NCBI RefSeq assembly: GCF_005405425.1
Contig: NZ_BJEA01000007.1
Span: 85,687 to 149,686, forward strand
Source: Lactiplantibacillus modestisalitolerans
Lineage (GTDB): Bacteria; Bacillota; Bacilli; Lactobacillales; Lactobacillaceae
Direction: 5' to 3'
Length of the DNA: 64,000 bases
The translations under genes were made by a program, and so were the position numbers. Position 1 is the first letter of the stretch; each line of letters opens with the position of its first letter. Shown one piece after another: positions 53,689 to 63,177 of this stretch. The notes under the pieces are model-generated. The model was not told the origin of the DNA. It did not search any database and saw only the letters and a program-made list of their open reading frames with translations.

Positions 53689-54495
53689 ATGAAAACTTGG
53701 ATCAAAAAGATTGGCTTAGCAGTTTTCGGGGTAGCGTTAATGGTGACGCTAACTGCTTGTGGTAGCCAAAGTTCGAAAAGTAGTAATACGGGAAGCGACT
53801 TGGGCTTAAACAAGTCCGGAACGTTAACCATCGGTTTGGAAGGAACTTTCAAACCGTACGGCTACCGTAAGGATGGTAAGCTAACCGGGTTTGAAGTTGA
53901 CCTTGGTAAGGCAGTTGCTAAGAAAATGGGCTTGAAGGCCAAGTTCGTTCCAACCAAGTTTGACTCACTAGTGGCCGGCTTAAACGTTGGTAAGTATGAC
54001 GTCGTTATGAACAACATGGCTGAAACAAAGGCGCGCAAGCAAAAGTACTTGTTCTCAACGCCGTACATCTATTCGAAGGCCCAGTTAGCGGTCAAGAAAG
54101 ATTCCAGCATCAATCAAATTACCGATATTAAAGGTAAGAAAGTTGCCCAAACGACAACCAGTAACAACGCTGGTGACGCTAAGCGGTTAGGCGCAACCAT
54201 TACGCCAACCGACGGCTTCCAACAATCGATCGACCTCGTCTCGCAGGGCCGGGCTGCCGGTACGATTAACTCCCGGGAAGCGTTTTACGCGTACTTCAAA
54301 CAAAATAAAAACAGTAACGTTAAATTAATCAACGCCGACGACGAAATCGCCGATCAAAAGATCAGTGCGATGGTGACGAAAAAGCACACCAAGATGCAAA
54401 AGCAAATTTCAAAGGCAATTCAAGAACTACGCGCTGACGGCACGTTGAAGAAGCTTTCTAATAAGTACTTCGGCGGCAACGTTACCGATAAATAG
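53689..54495 (+). CDS. Amino-acid ABC transporter substrate-binding lipoprotein
   Basis: 268 residues. Lipobox LTAC near residue 23, then a type 2 periplasmic binding fold (SBP_bac_3): GTLTIGLEGTFKPYGYRKDGKLTGFEVDLGKAVAKKMG in pieces at 43-80, FDSLVAGLNVGKYDVVMNNM and the ligand Arg/Asp region. The first amino acids suggest a polar amino acid such as cystine, histidine or glutamine. First gene of a three-gene operon; a TTG one codon earlier is an alternative start. Confidence 0.92.
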   Translation: MKTWIKKIGLAVFGVALMVTLTACGSQSSKSSNTGSDLGLNKSGTLTIGLEGTFKPYGYRKDGKLTGFEVDLGKAVAKKMGLKAKFVPTKFDSLVAGLNVGKYDVVMNNMAETKARKQKYLFSTPYIYSKAQLAVKKDSSINQITDIKGKKVAQTTTSNNAGDAKRLGATITPTDGFQQSIDLVSQGRAAGTINSREAFYAYFKQNKNSNVKLINADDEIADQKISAMVTKKHTKMQKQISKAIQELRADGTLKKLSNKYFGGNVTDK

Positions 54496-54559
54496 GGTTC
54501 AACCGTTGGGCAACCAACGGCTACATATGGTTCATCACTAACTGTTTCAGGAGGCTCAC

Positions 54560-55267
54560 ATGGATTCAATTTGGCACATTATCATTACTTCAGCGCCCCA
54601 AATCGCGGTGGCCGGTTTAAAATACACGATTCCAATCGCCATCATTTCGTTTGCGCTCGGTTTGATCTTGGCAATCCTAACCGCCCTCGTTAAACTGTCG
54701 CCCAAACGGGGCTGGTTCTCCATTGTGCGGGCCATCGCTTACTTTTACGTTTGGCTGTTCAGAAGTACCCCGCTCCTAGTGCAACTGTTTATCGTCTACT
54801 TCGGCCTACCCTACCTTAAAATTCAGGGCATCTGGCCTAACGGGATTCAGTTGGACCCGTGGACGGCCGGGATTGCGACCTTCTCGCTAAACACCGGGGC
54901 CTACTGTGCCGAAACGATTCGAGCAGCGATCCTCTCAATTCCGCAAGGTCAGTGGGAAGCGGCTTACTCCATTGGAATGACCAAACCGCAAGTTTTAAAA
55001 CGGATTATTTTACCGCAAGCAGCCCGGGTCTCCTTGCCACCCCTATCCAACAGCTTTATTAGCTTAATGAAGGATACGTCACTGGCCGCTTCAATTACGA
55101 TCGTTGAAATCTTCGAAGTTAGCCAACAAATCGCCGCTGAAAATTACCAACCACTGGTGATGTACACCGAAGCGGCCGCCTTCTACGCCATCCTGTGTTC
55201 ACTACTCAGTTGGCTACAAGGCTACTTGGAAAAACGGACGTCGCGCTACTTGCGGCCCCTAAACTAG
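54560..55267 (+). CDS. Amino-acid ABC transporter permease
   Basis: 235 residues, five helices of the His/Glu/Gln/Arg permease family. EAA loop region QGQWEAAYSIGMTKPQVLKRIILPQAARVSLPPLSNSF (in pieces), LFRSTPLLVQLFIVYFGLPYL. Forms the membrane channel with the ATPase 55278-56036. SD AGGAGG. Confidence 0.93.
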   Translation: MDSIWHIIITSAPQIAVAGLKYTIPIAIISFALGLILAILTALVKLSPKRGWFSIVRAIAYFYVWLFRSTPLLVQLFIVYFGLPYLKIQGIWPNGIQLDPWTAGIATFSLNTGAYCAETIRAAILSIPQGQWEAAYSIGMTKPQVLKRIILPQAARVSLPPLSNSFISLMKDTSLAASITIVEIFEVSQQIAAENYQPLVMYTEAAAFYAILCSLLSWLQGYLEKRTSRYLRPLN

Positions 55268-55277
55268 GAGGCAACTA

Positions 55278-56036
55278 ATGATTAAACTGGAACACGTTAA
55301 TAAAACTTTTGGCAATCATCAGGCGCTCACCGACCTCAACGTAACCTTCAACGCGCACGAAACGACCGCCATCGTCGGCCCATCCGGTTCCGGAAAGTCG
55401 ACCCTCTTACGGTCGCTGAACTTACTCGAACGTCCAGAAAGTGGCTTATACCACTTCAACGATCAGGTGATTGACTTTAGCCATCCCCTTGCTAGCAAGG
55501 ACGTTTTAAGCATTCGCCGCAAAACCGGAATGGTCTTTCAAGATTACAACCTTTTCCCACACTTAAGCGTGGTTAAAAACGTGATGGAAGGCCCGGTTCA
55601 AGTGTTAAAGCAGCAACCAGACGCAGCCCGGCAAACGGCCATGGACTTGTTAGATAAAGTCGGCTTGGCCGATAAAGCCGACGCCTACCCCGGGCAACTG
55701 TCCGGTGGGCAACAACAGCGGGTTGCGATTGCCCGCTCGTTAGCGATGGACCCCGAGTTCATTTTACTAGACGAACCCACCAGCGCCTTAGACCCCGAAC
55801 TAGAGGCTGGCGTTTTGCGGGTTCTGTTGGCGCTAGCCCAGGAAAACGATTCGATGATTGTGGTAACCCACAACATGGAATTCGCCCGGGCCGTCGCCGA
55901 TAAGATCATCTTCGTTGAAGACGGCCGGATCCTTTTTGACGGTACGCCAAGTGACTTTTTCACCAAGCCTAATCAACGGATTGCGGACTTTTTAGCCGCG
56001 ATGACCTTTACAACCATTTCAGATAAAGCTAAATAG
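55278..56036 (+). CDS. Amino-acid ABC transporter ATP-binding protein
   Basis: 252 residues. Walker A IVGPSGSGKSTLLRSL, Q-loop VFQDYNLFPH, signature LSGGQQQRVAIARSLA, Walker B FILLDEPTSALDPE and switch VVTHNMEFAR. PAAT-type ATPase energising the uptake system with the two preceding genes, ten bases after the permease. Confidence 0.95.
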   Translation: MIKLEHVNKTFGNHQALTDLNVTFNAHETTAIVGPSGSGKSTLLRSLNLLERPESGLYHFNDQVIDFSHPLASKDVLSIRRKTGMVFQDYNLFPHLSVVKNVMEGPVQVLKQQPDAARQTAMDLLDKVGLADKADAYPGQLSGGQQQRVAIARSLAMDPEFILLDEPTSALDPELEAGVLRVLLALAQENDSMIVVTHNMEFARAVADKIIFVEDGRILFDGTPSDFFTKPNQRIADFLAAMTFTTISDKAK

Positions 56037-56059
56037 CACGTGTACCCAAAGTTAGTTAA

Positions 56060-56095
56060 GCGGAGTTGTGACTTTTGTCGCGGCTCCGTTTTTAT
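56060..56095 (+). terminator. Rho-independent terminator of the amino-acid ABC operon
   Basis: CGGAG-TTGTGAC and GTCGCGG-CTCCG pair, followed by TTTTT. Confidence 0.8.
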
Positions 56096-56228
56096 TTAGT
56101 CATTATGCTTGTCAGAATAAGCGGGCATGGTTGCGCTTAATTTAAATTAGTAACCGTTTAGCAGAGCCAGGCTCACCAATTGAGACTGACTAAATTCGAC
56201 CGCAAAACCTCATAATAAGGTGAATCTA

Positions 56229-56359
56229 GCCAGTAGCGGGTGTAACCATGGCTCAACTGCAAAATTATTCTTGGTCGGAAGCGAAGTTCTTCCGGCTTAG
56301 AATAAGGCTCAAATCGATGCCCGCAGTGTTCCAGCCAACCGGTTACACCCGCTGCTGGC
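56229..56359. repeat. 131-bp inverted repeat with 19-bp arms
   Basis: GCCAGTAGCGGGTGTAACC (56229-56247) and GGTTACACCCGCTGCTGGC (56341-56359) are complementary except for one base, and pairing continues weakly inside (GGCT/AGCC). It fills the gap before the PadR operon together with AT-rich sequence. Open frames across it lack ribosome sites. A small mobile element or structured RNA is possible. Confidence 0.55.
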
Positions 56360-56503
56360 GGCATATCAGCACCAATTGGTATAGAATTCATTTTTCAATT
56401 GATTTGTCCCGCGCCCAAACCAATACCTGTTAGTTTGGCAACTCACTGTTCAAATCGATTGACAGTGACCCCACCATCCCGTATACTACTAGTTGAATAA
56501 TAC

Positions 56504-56518
56504 TATACGACGTATAAT
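56504..56518 (+). promoter_or_regulatory. PadR operon promoter region with palindrome
   Basis: TATACGACGTATA (56504-56516) is a palindrome around one base and overlaps TATAAT (56513-56518), the likely -10. No ideal -35. Its position suits PadR autorepression. Confidence 0.55.
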
Positions 56519-56536
56519 ATAACAGGAGGTATAGTG

Positions 56537-56857
56537 ATGGCCATACAAATTAGTTCCGAATTATTGGATGGGTGCGTCTTAGCGCTTCTTCAAACCGAAG
56601 ATTTTTACGGTTACGCGCTCACGCAACGCCTCCAAGCCTCAATCGCAATTTCAGAATCCACGCTCTACCCCGTCTTACGCCGCCTAAAGAAAAATGGCTG
56701 GGTAACCACCTACGACCAGGCCTATCAAGGGCGCAACCGCCGTTATTATCAAATCACGGACAACGGCCGCACCCAGCTAACGGCAATCCAGGGTGAATGG
56801 GAGACGTACAACCACGCCATTAATCAACTATTAAAAGGAGGGTCAACGCATGCTTAA
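56537..56857 (+). CDS. PadR family transcriptional regulator
   Basis: 106 residues, PadR winged helix: ELLDGCVLALLQTEDFYGYALTQRL near 8-32, then SESTLYPVLRRLKKNGWVT and the wing GRNRRYYQITDNGR. AGGAGG lies before the ATG at 56537. It overlaps the next gene by eight bases; PadR-DUF1700-DUF4097 is a well-known envelope-stress arrangement. Confidence 0.92.
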   Translation: MAIQISSELLDGCVLALLQTEDFYGYALTQRLQASIAISESTLYPVLRRLKKNGWVTTYDQAYQGRNRRYYQITDNGRTQLTAIQGEWETYNHAINQLLKGGSTHA

Positions 56858-57488
56858 CTACTTAGATAAATTCACCGCCCTGCTCGTTCAGTTAACGGAC
56901 GACGAGCGTGACGAGGTCGTGGAATTTTACCGTGAGTACTTGTTAGATGCCAATATTCAAGAATACGATGACTGCGTGGCGGAACTCGGTACACCCAAGC
57001 AGCTCGCCAGAAAGGTGCTCGCCGACTACTCAATTCGGTTAAACGAAAACCTGACCGCGGAAACTTCCAAGAAGAAGCGGTCACAAACGAGCGTCCGGAC
57101 CATCTGGCTCGTTGTGTTGGCATTATTATCAACGCCAATTACGATTCCGGCGTTGCTCGTCGTCTTATTCGCCCTCTTCTCATTAGCAATTATTGTCGTC
57201 AGCATTTTACTGACGCTGGGCGCACTCGTGATTGGACTAACGCTTCTCGCCTTAGCACTAATCACCGCCAGTATCGGAGTGTTTTCACAGTCCATCTGGG
57301 TGGCGTGCTTCTACCTTGGGGTGGGGCTCGCCATCATTGGTGGCGAATTATTGATTGCCCCACTGGTCATCTGGCTTTTAGGTTTAATTATCCAAGGGAT
57401 TTCAATTCTGACCCAGCGGCTCTACCACCGCTTCGTCAAGAAAAATCGTGCCGAGAGAGGAGGCCGTCACCATGCGCAAAAGCGTTAA
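56850..57488 (+). CDS. DUF1700 (HAAS) family membrane protein
   Basis: 212 residues. N-terminal HAAS-type helical domain (DDERDEVVEFYREYLLDA, LGTPKQLARKVLADY) followed by four or five helices. Typical partner of PadR and DUF4097 proteins. Overlaps padR and the following gene; translation coupled. Confidence 0.88.
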   Translation: MLNYLDKFTALLVQLTDDERDEVVEFYREYLLDANIQEYDDCVAELGTPKQLARKVLADYSIRLNENLTAETSKKKRSQTSVRTIWLVVLALLSTPITIPALLVVLFALFSLAIIVVSILLTLGALVIGLTLLALALITASIGVFSQSIWVACFYLGVGLAIIGGELLIAPLVIWLLGLIIQGISILTQRLYHRFVKKNRAERGGRHHAQKR

Positions 57489-58479
57489 AATTGGTATCTT
57501 TTTACTCGTTTTAGGGGTCGTTTTGACCATGTTTGGCATTGCCAACAACGGCTTACAAACGGTTTACTGGGATCGCGGTTTCCACGTTAGCAAACAAACG
57601 GCCGTCAGCAAAACTTACCATCCCAACACCATCAAATCAATTACCCTAACGTCAAACGCGTCGGTAACCATTAAGCGCGGTAACCGGCTAAGCGTGCAAG
57701 TGGCGTCCAAGCGTAAGTTGCCAACCATTGCGGTAAGCGACGGTGAACTGACCGTTAAGGGCAAAAATGGAAACTACAACGACGTCGGCTTCTTCACGAG
57801 TAGTAATAGCCTTAACCGGGACCGGGTCACCATTACGATTCCGCAGGATAAGACGTTGGAGCGCCTTCAAGCAACGACCAGTCAAGTTGGTGATTTAACC
57901 CTTCAAGACGTCAACGTCAAAGAAATGCGCTTAGACGCAAACGACAGTAGTGACGTGGACTTAACGATGACCAACGTCAAGGTGGACCAGCCCCTTCAAC
58001 TACAGGCCGGCGATGTCCAACTGACAAACGTCACCGCGCCAAGCTTTGAAGTTCAAGCCAGTGACGTTACCATTAACCGCAGTCGGTTTGAGAAAACCGA
58101 TTCGACGATTAAAGCCAACGGTGACGTGAGCTTACGGCAAAGCCGCTTTACCGGCCTTCAACTGGAAACTAGTGACGGCGACGTTGACGTGAGTCACGTT
58201 AAATCCAAGGGCCAGTTGGCCGTTAAGACGACCGATGGCGATATCAGCTTAACCAACTTAGATTTCAAGAAACAAATGCGGGCAACCTCCAGTGAGGGTG
58301 ATATTGATTTATCAACGAGTCGCAACGACGGGGTAACTGCTGATACGACCGATGGCGACCTAGATATTTTTGGTTGGGAAAATGACGACCAAAACCATTA
58401 TCAGGTCAGGTCAGCCGCGCGCCATCAGTACCAGTTATCTACGCAGGATGGCGATATTACGGTGACAGCAACGGATTAA
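57472..58479 (+). CDS. DUF4097 family beta-strand repeat protein
   Basis: 335 residues. One N-terminal membrane helix (VKIGIFLLVLGVVLTMFGIA), then a long series of short beta strands in a regular rhythm (TTSQVGDLTLQDVNVKEMRL, KTTDGDISLTNLDF, TTDGDLDI), the right-handed parallel beta pattern of DUF4097. Probably exposed outside the membrane. ATG at 57472 behind GGAGG. Third gene of the PadR operon, with LiaG-like proteins as the closest functional analogy. Confidence 0.85.
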   Translation: MRKSVKIGIFLLVLGVVLTMFGIANNGLQTVYWDRGFHVSKQTAVSKTYHPNTIKSITLTSNASVTIKRGNRLSVQVASKRKLPTIAVSDGELTVKGKNGNYNDVGFFTSSNSLNRDRVTITIPQDKTLERLQATTSQVGDLTLQDVNVKEMRLDANDSSDVDLTMTNVKVDQPLQLQAGDVQLTNVTAPSFEVQASDVTINRSRFEKTDSTIKANGDVSLRQSRFTGLQLETSDGDVDVSHVKSKGQLAVKTTDGDISLTNLDFKKQMRATSSEGDIDLSTSRNDGVTADTTDGDLDIFGWENDDQNHYQVRSAARHQYQLSTQDGDITVTATD

Positions 58480-58731
58480 GAGTGTGAGGCCGAGTGGGTT
58501 GGTCTGAGGATTAGCCTAGCTACCGACATTACGCGGGCTATGAGTGGTGTCGGTAGCGTAGCTAACCGCAGGACCAAGCTCGGCCGAACACGTTTCGGCA
58601 AGAGTGTGGAAGACCAACGGGTTGATACCGAGCACTGTCTAGATAGTAGCGTAACGCGCTTTTGACGTTGGGCCGCTGTCGTAGTAGGCACAGGCATCAA
58701 TTGGTCTGGAACACGTTTCGGCTATCTAGCA
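58479..58731 (+). repeat. Palindromic structured repeats, copies F1 and F2
   Basis: F1 (58479-58602) starts two bases after the DUF4097 stop and has central arm CTACCGACATTACGC opposite GAGTGGTGTCGGTAG. F2 (58602-58731) is a diverged copy in the same orientation ending CACGTTTCGGCTATCTAGC. Confidence 0.75.
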
Positions 58732-58743
58732 TCCAAAACCACA

Positions 58744-58784
58744 AAAAATAGACCTGATTCCAACCAGAATCAGGTCTATTTTAA
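58744..58784. terminator. Bidirectional terminator
   Basis: AATAGACCTGATTC pairs with GAATCAGGTCTATT, with A- and T-tracts on both sides. Confidence 0.85.
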
Positions 58785-58907
58785 TGGTCTCATGAATCTA
58801 AAACTGTCAAACATCCATTTAGTCACGGACCCTTGTGTGTCTTCGACTATTAATTAGCCGAAACGTGCGCCAAAAGTCAGCTGGCTTTTAGCACCCGCCC
58901 GTTGCTT

Positions 58908-59999
58908 TTAAAATGGCCACTGACCGTGATAAACATCCAGCCAGAGCATGCCGAGTGACAGGAGGAACAAGCCGACCACGGCCACCGCGTGCCACCACTT
59001 ATGGCGCACGAAGATTGCGATGTATTCCCGTAAAATTGCGTCCGGCAAGAAGAAATGGGCCGTTTTTGCGCCAATACCATCCGCCTTTAAGCCGGCTTGC
59101 TTAGCAACGATACCGGCCCGAAACGTGTGGTAGTTATTCGTCACAAAAATCGTCCGTGGCTGCTTAACGGGCCCTTGATCGATCAGCTGCTTACTGAAGC
59201 GCATGTTTTCAAAAGTCGTCGTTGAGCGTTTTTCCGCCCAACCGTTAGTCGCGGGTAAGCCGTGCGCGATGGCGTAATCCAGCATGGCTTGGCCTTCCGG
59301 TACGGACTCGTCGCTCCCCTGACCGCCCGAAAAAATCATCACGGCCGGGTGGTGCGTCTTCGTGGTTTGTTTTTGATAAAACCGTAAACCGCGATCAATC
59401 CGGCATGCCAATAACGGTGAGACTTGGTCGCCATTCAGCAGGCCCGCCCCCAGCACAATGATGTAATCTTGCCGTAACCGCGGCCAGTTAAACTGGTATA
59501 AAATCAGCATCGTCAAATAGTTATAGAACCAAAACGCGACGTAGAAAATAACCAGGTTGGGAAAGGTCGTCATCAAGTAGCGGACCGGTTCGGGCACCCA
59601 GTTGCCGACCAGGTTACTCAGCCATGGGAGTAGCAGAATGGCTAAGCCCAAAAAGAGCGTCAACATGTTCGCCTGGGTATGACTTTCGCGCCGCCAGACG
59701 ATCCAAGCGTTCCATAGCAACAAAAACGCCTGGAGGATGAATAGTAGGCTCATCACCATTAAAAAGCCCACAAAAATTGCAATACAAATGACAATTAGCG
59801 GATGATTATTAGTTCCCAGAATTGTCATCGCTAGTACCGCTAAAAACGAATAGAAAAAGGCCGAAAACCACAGCCCGTTACTCAAACGGACCTTATCGTG
59901 ATGATAACGCCACCCAAAAATCAGGCCCAGTCCAATCGGAACCAGCCACGCCCAGTACGCCACCACTGGCACTGGAAACCAAACCGTTGTATCGTTCAA
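58908..59999 (-). CDS. YdcF/DUF218 family membrane protein
   Basis: 363 residues. About six helices in the first half, then a soluble DUF218 domain (about 188-335) with DYIIVLGAGLLNGDQVSPLLACRID, IFSGGQGSDE and FVTNNYHTFRA, and a final helix. Related to SanA/ElyC/YdcF proteins implicated in envelope maintenance. Start is a TTG at 59999 behind GGGGG. Confidence 0.87.
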   Translation of the reverse strand: MNDTTVWFPVPVVAYWAWLVPIGLGLIFGWRYHHDKVRLSNGLWFSAFFYSFLAVLAMTILGTNNHPLIVICIAIFVGFLMVMSLLFILQAFLLLWNAWIVWRRESHTQANMLTLFLGLAILLLPWLSNLVGNWVPEPVRYLMTTFPNLVIFYVAFWFYNYLTMLILYQFNWPRLRQDYIIVLGAGLLNGDQVSPLLACRIDRGLRFYQKQTTKTHHPAVMIFSGGQGSDESVPEGQAMLDYAIAHGLPATNGWAEKRSTTTFENMRFSKQLIDQGPVKQPRTIFVTNNYHTFRAGIVAKQAGLKADGIGAKTAHFFLPDAILREYIAIFVRHKWWHAVAVVGLFLLSLGMLWLDVYHGQWPF

Positions 60000-60093
60000 G
60001 CCAACACCCCCGCCGTTTCATTTTTTCAATAACTTTAATTATAATATTAAGCTACTGAATTAACGAATAATTCGCTATTTTAGCGCGATCAAT

Positions 60094-60849
60094 CTATTTC
60101 AATTGCTTACGCTCATTATAAAAATTTCGATAAGCTAAGTAGCAAGCAATAATGGCCCCCAGACTAGTTGCCGATAATAGCATAAAGGTCACCATAATTT
60201 GATACTTAATCGCCCGCACCGGATCAACACCGGCAAAGATCAGCCCGGACATCATCCCGGGTAAACTGACTAGGCCGACCGTTTTAGCTGAATCAATCGT
60301 CGGGGCCATCCCAGTTCGAATCGCTTCGCGAACAATCGTAATTGAGGCGTCCAGTAGGTTTGCGCCTAGGGCCAGCCGTTCCAAAACCGCCTGCCGTTGA
60401 TCGCGAAACTGCGTATTTAAACTGCGGTAAGCCAGGCCAATCGCAACCATTGAATTTGAGGCAATCATCCCCGAAATGGGAATCACTTGCGATGGAATTA
60501 ATTTGATGGCGCCCGCTAAAATGAGCACGCCCAACGTTACGCCGGTACTGATCAGGATCGCCAACAACGAAATTGGGAGGGCGTGCGGAATCCCCGCCCC
60601 CCGCTTTTTCGCGTTCCAGGCGGCGTTAAAAATAATAAAGCCAATCATCGCCAGCGTTAGCCAGACGTTATCAATTCTAAAAATGTACTTGAGCACGTAC
60701 CCGACGATGACGAGTTGCACGATTGCTCGCAGGACGCCTACCACGATGTCCTTATCCAGACCCAACTTCTGCCATAAGCTAATACCTAAGGCCACTAAAA
60801 CCAGCATCGCCGCTAAAAATAAGGACGTATTATTCACTGCTAAGTTCAT
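60094..60849 (-). CDS. fetB: Iron export ABC transporter permease FetB-like (UPF0014)
   Basis: 251 residues with six to seven helices. UPF0014 signatures: VGVLRAIVQLVIVGYVLKYIF in part, ISGMIASNSMVAIGLAYRSL and GLVSLPGMMSGLIFAGVDPVRAIKYQI. FetAB exports iron under oxidative stress in E. coli; the function here is inferred. Overlaps the ATPase gene by four bases. Confidence 0.87.
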   Translation of the reverse strand: MNLAVNNTSLFLAAMLVLVALGISLWQKLGLDKDIVVGVLRAIVQLVIVGYVLKYIFRIDNVWLTLAMIGFIIFNAAWNAKKRGAGIPHALPISLLAILISTGVTLGVLILAGAIKLIPSQVIPISGMIASNSMVAIGLAYRSLNTQFRDQRQAVLERLALGANLLDASITIVREAIRTGMAPTIDSAKTVGLVSLPGMMSGLIFAGVDPVRAIKYQIMVTFMLLSATSLGAIIACYLAYRNFYNERKQLK

Positions 60850-61496
60850 CGCGTTTCCTCCAATCGACCGGCGCTAACCGTCACCATCCGTTGGGCCGCC
60901 GCTAGTTCGCCGGCGTCGTGCGTAATCATGATCGTGGTGACGTGATGGTCGCGGTTCATGTGTTTTAACCATTGATGGACGATGGTTTTGTTGGCTTCGT
61001 CGAGTCCCGCCGTAACTTCGTCCAACAGTAAAATTTTTGGCAAGAACAAAATATTGCGGATTAAAGCCACCCGTTGACGCTCCCCGCCAGACAGGTCGCC
61101 AATTCGTTGCGTGAGCGTTGCGGCCGTTAAGCCCACGTTCTCCAAGGCTTCTTGGACGTGGGCCGTATCGACTGGTTGCTTGCGAATTTGATACGGAAAC
61201 GCCAGGTTGTCGGCAACGGTTTCGCCAAACAACGTCGGCTGCTGAAAACAATAGGAGACCTGCCGCCGATACATAATTGGATCGTAAGTTTCAATTGGTT
61301 GACCATCAAAAATCAATTCCCCACTCGTTTTGGAAATCATTGCCGCAATAATCCGGACCAGCGTACTTTTCCCACTCCCGGACGGGCCGGTCATCGTGAT
61401 GTGCGCCCCCGCCTGAATCTCCCAATCAATATCGTGCAAAATGTGGTGGCTCCCCACCTGATAGTTCACCTTTGTAAGTGTCATTAAGGCTGACAT
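60846..61496 (-). CDS. fetA: ABC transporter ATP-binding protein FetA-like
   Basis: 216 residues. Walker A MTGPSGSGKSTLVRII, signature LSGGERQRVALIRNI, Walker B KILLLDEVTAGLDEANK, switch MITHD. Energises FetB; short length and gene pair match the YbbL/YbbM (FetAB) family. ATG behind GGGGGAA. Confidence 0.87.
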   Translation of the reverse strand: MSALMTLTKVNYQVGSHHILHDIDWEIQAGAHITMTGPSGSGKSTLVRIIAAMISKTSGELIFDGQPIETYDPIMYRRQVSYCFQQPTLFGETVADNLAFPYQIRKQPVDTAHVQEALENVGLTAATLTQRIGDLSGGERQRVALIRNILFLPKILLLDEVTAGLDEANKTIVHQWLKHMNRDHHVTTIMITHDAGELAAAQRMVTVSAGRLEETR

Positions 61497-61680
61497 GCCA
61501 CATTCCCCCTGTCATTTTAAAAGTTAACGCTTGTTTTAATAATTATAGCGGCTATTAGCTACCTGGACAATTAAAGCCCACTCCTTTAGTCCTGGACAGT
61601 GCGCATGCTATAATGGGGTTATCCGGATCAACCACTTGATCCCAACTAATTCTGATTTAATGAAAGAAAACGAGGTTTCA

Positions 61681-63123
61681 ATGAAACAATCAAATTATAA
61701 CCACCGCCGGCCCACGACATCACACCAACGCCGTGCGCGCCCCGCTGAAAAGGTTCAAGCTAACGTTGAACTTGGGCAACGATTCCCGCTGACCATTAAA
61801 CGCCTTGGCATTAACGGTGAAGGGATTGGCTACTACAAGCACGTCATCACCTTCGTCAAGGGGGCGCTCCCCGGTGAAGTGGTCGTTGCCGAAGTTACCG
61901 CCGTACACCCACGCTACTTGGAAGCCCGGCTTCGAACCCTGCGGAAGCCGAGCCCGGACCGGGTCGATCCTCGCGACGCTTACGCTGGCGAAGTCGGCGG
62001 TTTCGAACTTGAACACCTGGATTATCCCGCTCAATTGAACTTCAAACGCGACGTGATCATTCAAGCACTTGATAAATACCGTCCCGCTGGTTACCGGCAC
62101 TATGACGTCCGGCCAACCATTGGCATGGCCGACCCGTACGGTTACCGGAATAAGGCTCAGTTCCAAGTACGCCTGATTGATGGCCACGTTGCCGCCGGTC
62201 TGTACAAGGAAAATAGTCACGACTTGGTCGACTTACCAACTTGTTCCGTCCAAATGCCCGTCACGATGACCGTCATGCGTCAAGTAGTGGCCTGGCTGGA
62301 AGAATTAGGCGTACCGATTTACGACGAAGCCCACAATTCCGGTATCGTTAAAACCATCGTCGTTCGGGCCGCCGCTGCCACTGGCGAAGTTCAGCTCGTG
62401 CTGATCACCAACACCCCGAAACTCCCAAAGAAGCACCAACTCCTCATGAAAATTGCGGACAAGTTGCCAATGGTCGTTTCGGTCATGCAAAACGTGAACG
62501 TTGGGAAAACGTCGTTAATTTGGGGTGATCAGACCAGCTTGCTCGCCGGCAAAGCCTCCATCACGGAGGAACTCGATGGGCTTGCGTTTGACCTCTCCGC
62601 CCGGGCCTTTTTCCAATTGAACCCGGAACAGACCGCCAAACTTTACGATTTAGCCCGCCAAGCTCTCGACTTAGCCCCCGCCGAAACCCTCGTTGACGCC
62701 TACTCCGGGGTCGGCACGATTGGGCTATCGCTCGCCGACGTCGCTAAGGAAGTCCGGGGGATGGACACCATCCCCGCCGCCGTGGCCGACGCCAACGAAA
62801 ACGCGCGCCGCAACCACATCACCAACGCCCGCTACGAAGTTGGTGAAGCACAAGTTTTACTACCGCAATGGCTGGCGAGTGGTTTCGAGCCGGACGCCAT
62901 CATCGTGGACCCGCCGCGAACTGGCTTGGATCACGTCTTAATCGACGCCATTTTACAAAGCGCGCCCGAAAAGTTCGTTTATATTTCATGTAATCCGTCA
63001 ACGCTCGCCCGCGACCTCGGGGAATTAACGCGCGGCTACCACGTTGACTACATTCAATCAATCGACATGTTCCCACAAACTGCCCGTTGCGAGGCCGTCG
63101 TTCGCTTTACCAAGCGGCATTAA
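61681..63123 (+). CDS. rlmCD: 23S rRNA (uracil-C5)-methyltransferase RlmCD
   Basis: Methylates uridines of 23S rRNA (U747/U1939-type sites) with SAM. N-terminal TRAM domain (LTIKRLGINGEGIGYYKHVI, KGALPGEVVVAEVT), central RumA-like domain, and methyltransferase motifs LVDAYSGVGTIGLSLA, IIVDPPRTGLD and the catalytic Cys in YISCNPSTLARDL. ATG at 61681 behind CGAGG; the frame reaches 61636. 480 residues. Confidence 0.93.
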   Translation: MKQSNYNHRRPTTSHQRRARPAEKVQANVELGQRFPLTIKRLGINGEGIGYYKHVITFVKGALPGEVVVAEVTAVHPRYLEARLRTLRKPSPDRVDPRDAYAGEVGGFELEHLDYPAQLNFKRDVIIQALDKYRPAGYRHYDVRPTIGMADPYGYRNKAQFQVRLIDGHVAAGLYKENSHDLVDLPTCSVQMPVTMTVMRQVVAWLEELGVPIYDEAHNSGIVKTIVVRAAAATGEVQLVLITNTPKLPKKHQLLMKIADKLPMVVSVMQNVNVGKTSLIWGDQTSLLAGKASITEELDGLAFDLSARAFFQLNPEQTAKLYDLARQALDLAPAETLVDAYSGVGTIGLSLADVAKEVRGMDTIPAAVADANENARRNHITNARYEVGEAQVLLPQWLASGFEPDAIIVDPPRTGLDHVLIDAILQSAPEKFVYISCNPSTLARDLGELTRGYHVDYIQSIDMFPQTARCEAVVRFTKRH

Positions 63124-63177
63124 AAAAGACTGAACCGCGCCCGGCAAGCACCGAACATGTCCTAGGGGGAGATCTTT

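Noticed and set aside
56173..56391. 72-codon minus-strand frame across the inverted repeat
   Set aside because: No ribosome site; the inverted repeat itself creates the open frame.
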